From Pseudomonas fluorescens (GTDB lineage Bacteria; Pseudomonadota; Gammaproteobacteria; Pseudomonadales; Pseudomonadaceae), in contig NZ_CABVIY010000009.1 in NCBI RefSeq assembly GCF_902498195.1, positions 186,001 through 250,000 of the forward strand: a stretch of 64,000 nucleotides of DNA. Direction: 5' to 3'. The translations under genes were made by a program, and so were the position numbers. The notes below the pieces were generated by a model that worked only from the letters and a program-made list of their open reading frames with translations, was not told the origin of the DNA and made no database searches. This document shows, piece after piece, positions 8,224 through 16,126 of this stretch (the first letter of the stretch is position 1; each line of letters starts with the position of its first letter).

Positions 8224-9846
8224 TCAGAACCGAAAGCGCAGCACCAGGTTTTGCAGGCCCGCCGCCAGTTGCGACATCTCCTGGCTGGTGGCGCTGGTGC
8301 GGGTCGAGGCGTCGGCGCTTTGCAAGGACAGGTCGCGGATGTTCAGCAGGTTCCTGTCCACTTCGCGGGCCACCGCCGCTTGCTCTTCCGACGCGCTGGC
8401 AATCACCAGGTTGCGCTCATGGATTTGCTCCATGGCCCGGGTAATTTGCGCCAGCGCGACGCCGGCCTGTTCGGCAATCGACAGGGTTTCGGCAACGCGC
8501 TGGCTGTTACCGTGCATCGACAACACCACGCCCTCGGTATCGCCCTGGACCCGGCCGATCATCAGTTCGATTTCCCGGGTCGATTGCTGGGTACGATGGG
8601 CCAGCGCCCGCACTTCATCGGCCACCACCGCAAAACCGCGCCCGGCTTCCCCGGCCCGGGCGGCTTCGATGGCGGCATTGAGTGCCAGCAGGTTGGTCTG
8701 TTCGGCGATGGCGCGGATCACGTCCAGCACCTTGCCGATTTCCCGGGATTGCTCGGCCAGGGTCTGCACCTGTTGCAAGGCCTGGCCGGCATTGGCGCTC
8801 ATCGCCTGGATCGCGTCCAGCGTTTCGATCACCCGCGCCTGGCCCTGGCTGGCTTGCCGGGTCGATTGACGGGTGCTGTCAGATGTCGAGACGGCATTGC
8901 GTGCGACTTCCTCCACGGCAACGGTCATCTCATTCACCGCCGTGGCGGCTTGTTCGATTTCGTTGTGTTGCTGTTGCAGCCTGCTGGAATCCAGGTGCGT
9001 GCTGTGGTTCATCTGCCCGGCGGCTGCGGCGAGTTGGGTCGAGGCCTCGCTGATGCGTTGCAGGGTTTCGCGCAGGCTGCCCTGCATGATCGACAAGGCG
9101 CTCAGCAGACGCGCCGTTTCATCGCCACCCTGGCTGTGGATCGGCGTGCCGAGATCGCCGGCCGCCACTTGCTCGGCCACTGCCACGGCCTGGCGAATCG
9201 GCACGACGATGCTGCGAATCAACAGCCAGGCCAGGAACACGGTCAGCAACGACACGGCCACCAGCGCCGCGACGACCGTGACTTTCACTTGATGGTAAAG
9301 CGCATCGGCCTGCTGCGCTGACTGGCTGACTTCGTTGGCGGTGAGGGCCACCAGCTCGGCGAACTGATCACCGGTCAGGGTCGAGTCATCCTGAATCCTG
9401 CCGTTGAGCAGCGCGGTCATTTCTTCGTGCCGGTTGTCCTGTGACAGGCTTTCGTATTGCGCCAGGGCCTGACGGTAACGGGTCACCGTCGCGACGAACT
9501 TTTCGTACGGCGCCCGGTTGTAGTCGCCAACCAGCGGCGCGAACTTGTCCAGGGCTTGTTCAAGCCAGCCTTGTACCTGGTGCAGGCGGGTGACGGTGGC
9601 GTCGAGCACCTTGGGCTCGCGGTTGAGCGCCATGCGCAGGCTCAGCACGCGAATGCTCAAGATGTAGTCGCGGATTTCCCCCAGGTAGCGGGTACTGGGC
9701 AAAGAAACGCTCTCGGTGTGCTGGCCCGTGGCTCGTACCTCGGCGACTTGTTTCAGGGCGAACAAGCCTTGCAACAGGACGAGCAGCGCGATGATGCCGA
9801 AGCTGATCACGGCGCGCTTGGCGATGCTCAGGTGTCTGGGTGACAT
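8224..9846 (-). CDS. Methyl-accepting chemotaxis protein
   Basis: A 540-residue chemoreceptor. A membrane segment at about residues 11-30 is followed by a periplasmic four-helix-bundle type ligand domain of about 150 residues, a second membrane segment near residues 190-212, a HAMP domain, and the cytoplasmic signalling domain with the invariant hairpin tip (IAEQTNLLALNAAIEAARAG). The ATG at 9846 is chosen over 9888 because the membrane helix then starts at the usual distance. It lies between the IclR catabolic cluster and the quinate cluster; sensing one of those substrates is a reasonable guess only. Confidence 0.92.
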   Translation of the reverse strand: MSPRHLSIAKRAVISFGIIALLVLLQGLFALKQVAEVRATGQHTESVSLPSTRYLGEIRDYILSIRVLSLRMALNREPKVLDATVTRLHQVQGWLEQALDKFAPLVGDYNRAPYEKFVATVTRYRQALAQYESLSQDNRHEEMTALLNGRIQDDSTLTGDQFAELVALTANEVSQSAQQADALYHQVKVTVVAALVAVSLLTVFLAWLLIRSIVVPIRQAVAVAEQVAAGDLGTPIHSQGGDETARLLSALSIMQGSLRETLQRISEASTQLAAAAGQMNHSTHLDSSRLQQQHNEIEQAATAVNEMTVAVEEVARNAVSTSDSTRQSTRQASQGQARVIETLDAIQAMSANAGQALQQVQTLAEQSREIGKVLDVIRAIAEQTNLLALNAAIEAARAGEAGRGFAVVADEVRALAHRTQQSTREIELMIGRVQGDTEGVVLSMHGNSQRVAETLSIAEQAGVALAQITRAMEQIHERNLVIASASEEQAAVAREVDRNLLNIRDLSLQSADASTRTSATSQEMSQLAAGLQNLVLRFRF

Positions 9847-9943
9847 GGTTTGACTTCCTTGGCGTCGAGTGAAAACTCGTGGATGCATGAATCGCAGGCA
9901 AAAAAAAGCGCAGGCCCGAAACCGGGCCCGCGCCGAGGGAACA

Positions 9944-11290
9944 TCAGTCTTCTACTGTCGGGATCTTGCGCGGTGCCATGAAGTACATCCAGGTCAGCGC
10001 AATGAAGTACATCGCCGGAATCAGGGTGAACAGCACGGTGTAGTTGTTGTTGGTGACGGTCAGGATGTGCCCGACCAGCTGGGTCATGAACATCCCGCCA
10101 ATCGCCGCACACATGCCGCCGAAGCCGAACACCGTGCTCATCATGTGCTTGGGCGTGTAGTCCATCACCAGGCTCCAGATGTTCGCGGTCCAGGCCTGGT
10201 GTGCGCCGATGGCCAGGGAAATCGCGGCGACCGCGACCCACAGGCTGCTGGAGCCAGCCGCCATGACCACGCCGATGATGCAGCAGGCGAACAGGAACAT
10301 GGACATCAGTCGCGCCTTGATCGGGTTGACGCCGCGGCCGATCAGGAACGAGGACAGAATCCCGCCGCCGACACTGCCGAAGTCGGCGGTGAGGTAAATG
10401 ATGATCAGCGGAATGCCCATCTGGGTCACGTTGATGCCCAGGTTGTATTGCTGGTTGAGGAAAGGTGGCAGCCAGTACAGGTAGAACCAGAACACCGGCG
10501 CGGTCATCGAGTAGGCGAGGGCGAAGGCCCAGGTGCCGCGCATGCGCAGGATTCGCGAGAACGGTACGCGGGTCTGTTCCGGTTCGACTTCGTTCTGGAT
10601 GTAGTCCAGCTCCGACTGTTTGACGCTGGGGTGATCTTCCGGGTTGAAGTACTTCAGGCCCCAGAACAGCAGCCAGATACCGCCCAGTGCCGACATGCAC
10701 AGGAAGGCGGCCTGCCAGCCCCAGACATGGAGGATCAGCGGCAGCAGCATTGGCGTGAACATCGCGCCGACGTTGGTCCCGGCGTTGAAAATACCGGTGG
10801 CCACGGCGCGTTCGCCGGCCGGGAACCACAGGCGTGTGGTCTTCACGCAGGCCGGGTAGTTGGCGGCTTCGGTCAGGCCGAGGATGAAGCGGCAGACCAT
10901 GAAGCCGACCGCCGAGGTGGCCAGGCCGTGGGCGCCGGTCGCCAGGCTCCAGAGCAGTACCGCGCAGAAGAACACGCGCTTGACGCCGACCCGGTCGATC
11001 AAGCGGCCCTGCAGCACGAAACCGATGGCGTAGCCGACCTGGAACCAGAAGTTGATGTTGGCGTAGTCCATCGCCGTCCAGCTCATTTCCTTGGCCAGGA
11101 TCGGCTGCATGACGCCGAGGGCGGCGCGGTCGATGTAGTTCAGGGTGGTGGCGAAGAACACCAGCGCCAGCATGCCCCAACGGGTCTTGCCGACGGCCAT
11201 GGCGCCGCGGATTTTGTCGCCGATACCGCCGGTGGCGGCACTCATGGCCGGAGCCATGCGAGAGCTTTGAGTAGGGTTCATCTGTGCCAT
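9944..11290 (-). CDS. MFS transporter, ACS-type, probable quinate/shikimate uptake
   Basis: A 448-residue transporter with twelve predicted membrane segments and the MFS loop motif GRLIDRVGVKR. NYIDRAALGV and FILGLTEAANYP are typical of the anion:cation symporter family (hexuronate/glucarate/phthalate type). It is divergent from quiC1 in the same order I recall for P. aeruginosa PA0241-PA0242, so quinate, shikimate or dehydroshikimate import is likely. Start is uncertain: ATG 11290 is chosen, with ATG 11281 and TTG 11308 as alternatives, none with a strong ribosome binding site. Confidence 0.85.
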   Translation of the reverse strand: MAQMNPTQSSRMAPAMSAATGGIGDKIRGAMAVGKTRWGMLALVFFATTLNYIDRAALGVMQPILAKEMSWTAMDYANINFWFQVGYAIGFVLQGRLIDRVGVKRVFFCAVLLWSLATGAHGLATSAVGFMVCRFILGLTEAANYPACVKTTRLWFPAGERAVATGIFNAGTNVGAMFTPMLLPLILHVWGWQAAFLCMSALGGIWLLFWGLKYFNPEDHPSVKQSELDYIQNEVEPEQTRVPFSRILRMRGTWAFALAYSMTAPVFWFYLYWLPPFLNQQYNLGINVTQMGIPLIIIYLTADFGSVGGGILSSFLIGRGVNPIKARLMSMFLFACCIIGVVMAAGSSSLWVAVAAISLAIGAHQAWTANIWSLVMDYTPKHMMSTVFGFGGMCAAIGGMFMTQLVGHILTVTNNNYTVLFTLIPAMYFIALTWMYFMAPRKIPTVED

Positions 11291-11641
11291 CCGTTCAATG
11301 ACTGACAAGCGAGGCTCGTCTGGACTTCAAGGGCGCGTGATCAATCGATGGCGGCGGGCGCTGGACTGATCGGCTGGTTTCGTCGGCTGACGGGTTATTC
11401 AGCGAGCGGCACGTGGATGCCGGCGGTGCGCAGGGTTCGGATGGACGCCAGGCAAGGCGTAATGACGGTGGTTCGAGCGAACAAGGCGTTGAATGAGCGC
11501 ATGAGCGTTTACCCGTTTTTTGAAATTTTTATGTGGTGTTCTGGGTCTTTGGTAACTGAGGTGGCCGGTTGATGACCTGACTCAATGTCGTGTTGATGTT
11601 GCGCAGTGAACAAAAAATCGTCAATTCACTGAGGGTCATTT

Positions 11642-11658
11642 TGTTCGATAATCGAACA
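11642..11658. promoter_or_regulatory. PcaR-like palindromic operator
   Basis: TGTTCGATAATCGAACA is a perfect 8-1-8 palindrome. Its core GTTCGATAATCG equals the first twelve bases of the PcaR binding sequence I recall from P. putida (GTTCGATAATCGCAC). PcaR governs protocatechuate catabolism, and the flanking genes make protocatechuate. The local TetR regulator is an alternative ligand. Confidence 0.5.
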
Positions 11659-11740
11659 CAAAACTAACCGGGTAGTACACTTTAAATTGCTGTGAGGGAT
11701 CGCGCAGCCAATAATTCACTCCAAGATAAACGCAATCCCT

Positions 11741-11872
11741 GTGTAGGAGCTGCCGAAGGCTGCGATCTTTTGATCTGGATTTTCAAGATCAAGATCAAGA
11801 TCAAGATCAAGATCAAGACCAAGATCAAAAGATCGTCCGAACGCGGCCCGAGCCTTCGGCAGCTCCTACACA
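11741..11872. repeat. REP doublet whose loop carries seven hexamer repeats
   Basis: Left arm GTGTAGGAGCTGCCGAAGGC (from 11741) pairs with the right arm ending GCCTTCGGCAGCTCCTACAC (to 11871). Between them are seven head-to-tail CAAGAT units at 11784-11825, one with a T to C change, and TTTTGATC/GATCAAAA inner arms. Any ORF across it (repeated Ile-Lys) is an artefact. Confidence 0.85.
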
Positions 11873-11924
11873 TAAAGCGTGCAATGCCCCTAACAAGATT
11901 GCCTCCACCACCGGGAGCCGAACC

Positions 11925-13826
11925 ATGCAGCGTTCCATTGCCACCGTATCCCTGAGCGGTACCCTGCCGGAAAAACTCGAAGCCATTGCCGCCGCCGGCT
12001 TCGATGGCGTCGAGATTTTCGAGAACGACCTTCTCTACTACGACGGCAGCCCGCGAGAAATTAAACAGATGTGCGCCGATCTCGGGATCGCCATCACCCT
12101 GTTCCAACCGTTCCGGGATTTCGAGGGCTGCCGCCGTGACCGTTTGCCGCGCAACCTGGAGCGGGCCGAGCGTAAGTTCGACCTGATGCAGGAGCTGGGC
12201 ACCGACCTGGTGCTGGTGTGCAGCAACGCTTCTGCGGATTCGCTGGGTGATGAGCAAATTTTAGTCGATGATTTGCGACTGCTGGCCGAACGTGCCGGCG
12301 CGCGCGGCTTGCGCATCGGCTATGAGGCACTGGCCTGGGGCCGGCATGTGAACACCTGGCAACAGGTGTGGAATATCGTCCGTCAGGCGGATCACCCCAG
12401 CCTCGGGGTATTGCTCGACAGCTTTCATACGCTGTCGCTCAAGGGCGATCCGAGCGCCATCGCCGAGATTCCCGGCGACAAGATCTTCTTCGTGCAAATG
12501 GCCGACGCGCCAATCCTGGCCATGGACGTGCTGGAGTGGAGCCGGCATTTCCGCTGCTTCCCGGGCCAGGGCGAGTTCGATCTGGCGGGTTTCCTCGCAC
12601 CGATCATCCAGAGCGGCTACACCGGGCCGCTGTCCCTGGAGATCTTCAACGACGGCTTCCGCGCCGCGCCGCCACGGGCCAACGCCGCCGACGGTTTGCG
12701 CTCGTTGCTGTACCTGGAAGAGAAAACCCGCCAGCGCCTGGCGCAGCAAGCCCAGCCAACGGCCAATGTCGATATTTTGTTCGAGACCCCGAAAGCCAGC
12801 GAATACAACGGCATCGAGTTTCTTGAGTTCGCCGTGGACGAAAGCCTCGGCGCCAAGCTCTCCCACTGGCTGGAGCGCCTGGGCTTCGTCAAGGCCGGGC
12901 AGCATCGTTCCAAGAGCGTCAGCCTGCTGCGCCAGGGCGATATCAACCTGATCCTCAACTCCGAGCCTTACTCGTTCGCCCACAGTTTTTTCGAAGCGCA
13001 CGGTCCATCGCTGTGCGCCACCGCCGTGCGGGTCAAGGACAGTGCCAGCGCCCTGGCACGGGCCGTGGCCTACAAAGGCCAGCCCTATCGCGGGCTGGTC
13101 GGTCCCAATGAACTGGAGCTCGCCGCCGTGCGTGCGCCGGACGGCAGCCTGATTTACCTGGTGGACCAGGAGAAAGATGTCTACGGCACCGACTTCAATC
13201 TGCTACCCGACGCCGTGGCCAGCGGCGGACTCAAGCGTATCGACCACATGGCCATGGCGCTGCCGGCCGACAGCCTCGACAGTTGGGTGCTGTTCTACAA
13301 GAGCCTGCTGGACTTCGAGGCCGATGACGAAGTGGTCCTGCCCGACCCTTATGGCCTGGTGAAGAGTCGCGCATTGCGCAGCCGCGACAGTTCGATCCGC
13401 CTGCCGCTGAACATCTCCGAGAACCGCAACACCGCGATCTCACACGCGCTGTCGAGCTATCGCGGATCGGGGGTGCATCACATCGCCTTTGATTGCGACG
13501 ACATCTTTGCCGAAGTCAGCCGGGCGAAAGCGGCGGGTGTGCCGCTGCTGGACATTCCGCTCAACTATTACGATGACCTGGCGGCGCGTTTCGATTTCGA
13601 CGATGAATTCCTCAGCGAACTGGCCTATTTCAACGTGTTGTACGACCGCGATCCCCAGGGTGGCGAGCTGTTCCACGTGTACACCGAGCCGTTCGAAGGA
13701 CGCTTTTTCTTCGAGATCATCCAGCGCAAGAACGGTTATGCCGGGTACGGTGCGGCCAACGTCGCGGTGCGCCTGGCGGCCATGGCCAAGTCTCGAAGTG
13801 GTGCCGTACGTCAGGCAAAGTTGTAG
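11925..13826 (+). CDS. quiC1: QuiC1: 3-dehydroshikimate dehydratase fused to an HPPD-like domain
   Basis: A 633-residue two-domain protein. Residues 1-about 285 form a TIM-barrel 3-dehydroshikimate dehydratase with metal ligands readable as Glu134 (GYEAL), Asp165 (LLDSFH), Gln191 (VQMAD) and Glu239 (LEIFND). Residues from about 295 onward form a vicinal-oxygen-chelate domain like 4-hydroxyphenylpyruvate dioxygenase, with His in RIDHMAMAL and GVHHIAF and Glu in FFEIIQR. It converts 3-dehydroshikimate to protocatechuate. GGGAG lies eight bases before the ATG. Gene order matches the P. aeruginosa PA0241-PA0245 cluster as I recall it. The role of the C-terminal domain is unclear. Confidence 0.92.
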   Translation: MQRSIATVSLSGTLPEKLEAIAAAGFDGVEIFENDLLYYDGSPREIKQMCADLGIAITLFQPFRDFEGCRRDRLPRNLERAERKFDLMQELGTDLVLVCSNASADSLGDEQILVDDLRLLAERAGARGLRIGYEALAWGRHVNTWQQVWNIVRQADHPSLGVLLDSFHTLSLKGDPSAIAEIPGDKIFFVQMADAPILAMDVLEWSRHFRCFPGQGEFDLAGFLAPIIQSGYTGPLSLEIFNDGFRAAPPRANAADGLRSLLYLEEKTRQRLAQQAQPTANVDILFETPKASEYNGIEFLEFAVDESLGAKLSHWLERLGFVKAGQHRSKSVSLLRQGDINLILNSEPYSFAHSFFEAHGPSLCATAVRVKDSASALARAVAYKGQPYRGLVGPNELELAAVRAPDGSLIYLVDQEKDVYGTDFNLLPDAVASGGLKRIDHMAMALPADSLDSWVLFYKSLLDFEADDEVVLPDPYGLVKSRALRSRDSSIRLPLNISENRNTAISHALSSYRGSGVHHIAFDCDDIFAEVSRAKAAGVPLLDIPLNYYDDLAARFDFDDEFLSELAYFNVLYDRDPQGGELFHVYTEPFEGRFFFEIIQRKNGYAGYGAANVAVRLAAMAKSRSGAVRQAKL

Positions 13827-13928
13827 GAAAATCGTAATCACGCCGACAAACCGCCGCCGCACGGCTTCCTTCAGTGTGCGGCGCGGCTCATAATCGCCAA
13901 CCTGTGCAGTGATGGCCGTGAGCCCGCA

Positions 13929-14606
13929 ATGACAATGACTTCAGACTTTCCCGCAGTCCCCGATCAGCCAATTGCCGAACCGCGCAAGAGTCGCAAGAAC
14001 AACCCGGAAAAAACCCGCGAGAACATCCTCCAGGAAGCGATTGTCGAGTTCGTTCAACAGGGATTGTCCGGCGCTCGCGTCGATGCCATCGCCGAGCGCA
14101 TCCACACCTCCAAGCGCATGATCTATTACTACTTCGGCAGTAAGGAACAGCTCTACGTCGAGGTGCTGGAAAAGCTGTACGGCGATATCCGCAACACCGA
14201 AAACCGTCTGCACCTGGCCGAACTGGCGCCCGCGGAGGCTATTCGGCGCCTGGTGGAGTTCACCTTCGACCACCATGATCGCAATGTCGATTTCGTGCGG
14301 ATCGTCAGCATCGAGAACATTCACAACGCCGAGTATGTGAAGCGCTCCGATGCCATCAAGGCGATGAACAACACCATCCTCGATTCACTGGGCGAGATTC
14401 TGCGTCGCGGCGCCGAGCAAGGCGTGTTCCGCACCGGGCTTGATCCGCTGGATGTGCATCTGCTGATCAGTTCGTTCTGCTTCTATCGCGTGTCGAACCG
14501 CCACACCTTCGGCGAGATTTTCCAGATCGACTTGCCGGACGAAAGCGTCAAGCTGCGTCATCGCGAGATGATCTGCGAGTCGGTGTTGCGCTACCTGCAG
14601 GCCTGA
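13929..14606 (+). CDS. TetR-family regulator of the quinate/shikimate cluster
   Basis: A 225-residue regulator. The N-terminal helix-turn-helix region (about residues 30-75) includes GARVDAIAERIHTSKRMIYYYF with the family's terminal YYYFGSKEQLY; the basic stretch PRKSRKNNPEK precedes it. The C-terminal ligand domain reads HTFGEIFQIDLPD. It lies 102 bases after quiC1 in the same direction and converges on aroE, so it most likely responds to quinate, shikimate or protocatechuate. The ATG at 13929 has a weak ribosome binding site; a second ATG follows two codons later. Confidence 0.9.
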   Translation: MTMTSDFPAVPDQPIAEPRKSRKNNPEKTRENILQEAIVEFVQQGLSGARVDAIAERIHTSKRMIYYYFGSKEQLYVEVLEKLYGDIRNTENRLHLAELAPAEAIRRLVEFTFDHHDRNVDFVRIVSIENIHNAEYVKRSDAIKAMNNTILDSLGEILRRGAEQGVFRTGLDPLDVHLLISSFCFYRVSNRHTFGEIFQIDLPDESVKLRHREMICESVLRYLQA

Positions 14607-14610
14607 AACA

Positions 14611-14679
14611 ATCGCAGCCTGCGGCAGCTCCTACAGGTGTATACAAAACTCTGTAGGAGCTGCCGAAGGCTGCGATCCT
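14611..14679. repeat. REP doublet (GGAGCTGCCGAAGGCTGCGATC class)
   Basis: ATCGCAGCCTGCGGCAGCTC (from 14611) and its near-complement GGAGCTGCCGAAGGCTGCGAT (to about 14676) face each other around a 23-base loop between the convergent tetR and aroE genes. Arms differ at one base (CCTGCGG versus CCTTCGG type). Confidence 0.8.
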
Positions 14680-14686
14680 TTGCTCT

Positions 14687-15541
14687 TCAGACATTCATGC
14701 TCTGAAAATGCGCCAGCATCCGCTGCGCATCCGGCACGACGCCGCTGAACAGTTCAAACGCCTTCACCGCCTGGAACACCGCCATGTTGCCGCCATCCAG
14801 CGTCCGGCAACCCAGGGCGCGTGCATGGCGCAGCAGTTCGGTTTCCAGTGGGAAATAGACAATCTCCGCCACCCACAGCTCGGCGCGCAGCCATTCGGCT
14901 GGCACCGGCATGCCCGGCAGTTTTTTCATGCCCATCGGCGTGGTGTTCACCAGGCCGTCAGCCCCGGCCAGGGTCTGCGCCAGATCATGACCGGCCACCG
15001 CGCGACCGCTGCCGAAATGTTGGTTGAGGTTGTCGGCCAGGCTCTGGGCGCGGCTGATTTCCACGTCGAAAATGCTCAGCTGCCGTACGCCTTCGCTCAG
15101 CAACGCGTGGGCAACCGCCGCACCGGCGCCACCGGCCCCCATCTGGACCACGCGCTCACGGGCAACGTCCTTCAAGCCCCGGCGAAAACCCTCGGCAAAT
15201 CCCAGGCAATCGGTGTTGTGGCCGATGCGCTTGCCGTCCTTGAGCACCACGGTGTTCACCGCGCCAATGCCACGGGCTTCCGGCGACAATTCGTCGAGCA
15301 GCGGGATGATCGCTTGCTTGCAGGGGAAGGTGATGTTCAACCCGGTGAAGTTCATCCGCTCGGCGGCCATCAGCAAGTCGGGCAGGGCGTTGCTGTCGAG
15401 TTGCAATTGATCGAGGTCGATCAGGCGATAGACGTAACGCAACCCCTGGGCATCGCCTTCATGCTCGTGCAGGGTTGGCGTGCGCGACGCCTGGATGCCC
15501 GCGCCGATCAGGCCGGCCAATATGGTTTGATTCTGTTTCAC
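14687..15541 (-). CDS. Shikimate/quinate dehydrogenase (AroE-like, catabolic)
   Basis: A 284-residue AroE-family enzyme. The substrate domain has GLNITFPCKQ with the catalytic Lys and GAVNTV and GHNTDCLGF with the catalytic Asp; the NAD(P) fold has MGAGGAGAAVAHAL. It would oxidise quinate or shikimate to the dehydro compound, feeding AroQ and QuiC1. GTG 15541 is preferred because AGGG lies eight bases upstream; GTG 15550, overlapping the aroQ stop as GTGA, is the alternative (287 residues). Placement in the catabolic cluster rather than near aroE-linked core genes argues for a degradative role. Confidence 0.85.
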   Translation of the reverse strand: MKQNQTILAGLIGAGIQASRTPTLHEHEGDAQGLRYVYRLIDLDQLQLDSNALPDLLMAAERMNFTGLNITFPCKQAIIPLLDELSPEARGIGAVNTVVLKDGKRIGHNTDCLGFAEGFRRGLKDVARERVVQMGAGGAGAAVAHALLSEGVRQLSIFDVEISRAQSLADNLNQHFGSGRAVAGHDLAQTLAGADGLVNTTPMGMKKLPGMPVPAEWLRAELWVAEIVYFPLETELLRHARALGCRTLDGGNMAVFQAVKAFELFSGVVPDAQRMLAHFQSMNV

Positions 15542-15546
15542 GGTGT

Positions 15547-15987
15547 TCACCCTTTCAGACGTTGGCTGAAATGCTCCAGCGCCAGGCGATAGCCGTGGCT
15601 GCCGAACCCGGCCATGACCGCCGTGGCAATGGCTGACACAAAGGAATGATGACGGAAGGGCTCACGGGCGTGGACGTTGGACAAATGGACTTCGATCACC
15701 GGCAGTTCGCTGGCGACCAGCGCGTCGCGAATCGCCACCGAGGTGTGGGTCCAGGCGGCGGGGTTGATCACGATCCCGGCGCAGCGGCCGCGTGCGCCGT
15801 GAATCCAGTCGAGCAGTTCGCCTTCGTGGTTGGTCTGGCGAAACTCCACCGCCAGGCCGAAATCTTCGGCGGCGCGGCCGCACAGGGCAGAAATGTCTGC
15901 CAGGGTTTCATGGCCATACGTGGCAGGTTCACGGGTGCCGAGCAGGTTCAGGTTCGGGCCGTTGAGCACCAGAATGATGGGGGACAT
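15547..15987 (-). CDS. aroQ: Type II 3-dehydroquinate dehydratase
   Basis: A 146-residue type II dehydroquinase. Family motifs are GPNLNLLGTREPATYG (catalytic Arg and Tyr), NPAAWTHTSVAI, EVHLSNVHAREPFRHHS (catalytic His). It interconverts 3-dehydroquinate and 3-dehydroshikimate; in this operon it works in the catabolic direction. Start ATG 15987 has GGAG eight bases upstream; ten extra upstream codons to 16017 are rejected. The leader contains AATAATAA (plus-strand 16002-16009), a candidate Hfq/Crc site just before the ribosome binding site. Confidence 0.93.
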   Translation of the reverse strand: MSPIILVLNGPNLNLLGTREPATYGHETLADISALCGRAAEDFGLAVEFRQTNHEGELLDWIHGARGRCAGIVINPAAWTHTSVAIRDALVASELPVIEVHLSNVHAREPFRHHSFVSAIATAVMAGFGSHGYRLALEHFSQRLKG

Positions 15988-16001
15988 CGAGGTTTCTCCA
16001 C

Positions 16002-16009
16002 TTATTATT
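16002..16009 (-). promoter_or_regulatory. Candidate Hfq/Crc motif in the aroQ leader
   Basis: The aroQ leader reads AAAAATAATAAG on the minus strand, containing AATAATAA (AAnAANAA consensus) seven bases upstream of the GGAGA ribosome binding site. This suggests catabolite repression of the quinate genes. Confidence 0.45.
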
Positions 16010-16126
16010 TTTGGCATTGGCCGAAGACTCCGGCCTGTGGAGATAAATTGTACTAGATGGTTAATTTGGTCAATTGATGAGCGGATCCTCGGGCTTTTTG
16101 TGTGCGGTGATCGGACGGTTTCGATC

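Larger units (their letters stand above)
11309..11924. other. Divergent intergenic region between the MFS gene and quiC1
   Basis: This 616-base gap has no convincing gene. It holds an operator-like palindrome (11642-11658) and a REP doublet with a hexanucleotide repeat in its loop (11741-11872). The first 330 bases look like the promoter region of the transporter; no clear -10/-35 pair was identified there. Confidence 0.6.

Noticed and set aside
9869..11305. 478-codon plus-strand open frame over the MFS gene
   Set aside because: It is antisense to a clear twelve-helix transporter; its protein is Gly/Ala/His/Asp-rich without motifs, a GC-rich shadow.
11741..11872. CRISPR-like array from the hexamer repeats
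   Set aside because: Units are six bases, contiguous, with no spacers; it is a simple tandem repeat inside a REP doublet.
11692..11955. ORF encoding an Ile-Lys repeat across the REP loop
   Set aside because: It is simply the CAAGAT hexamer repeat read in one frame.
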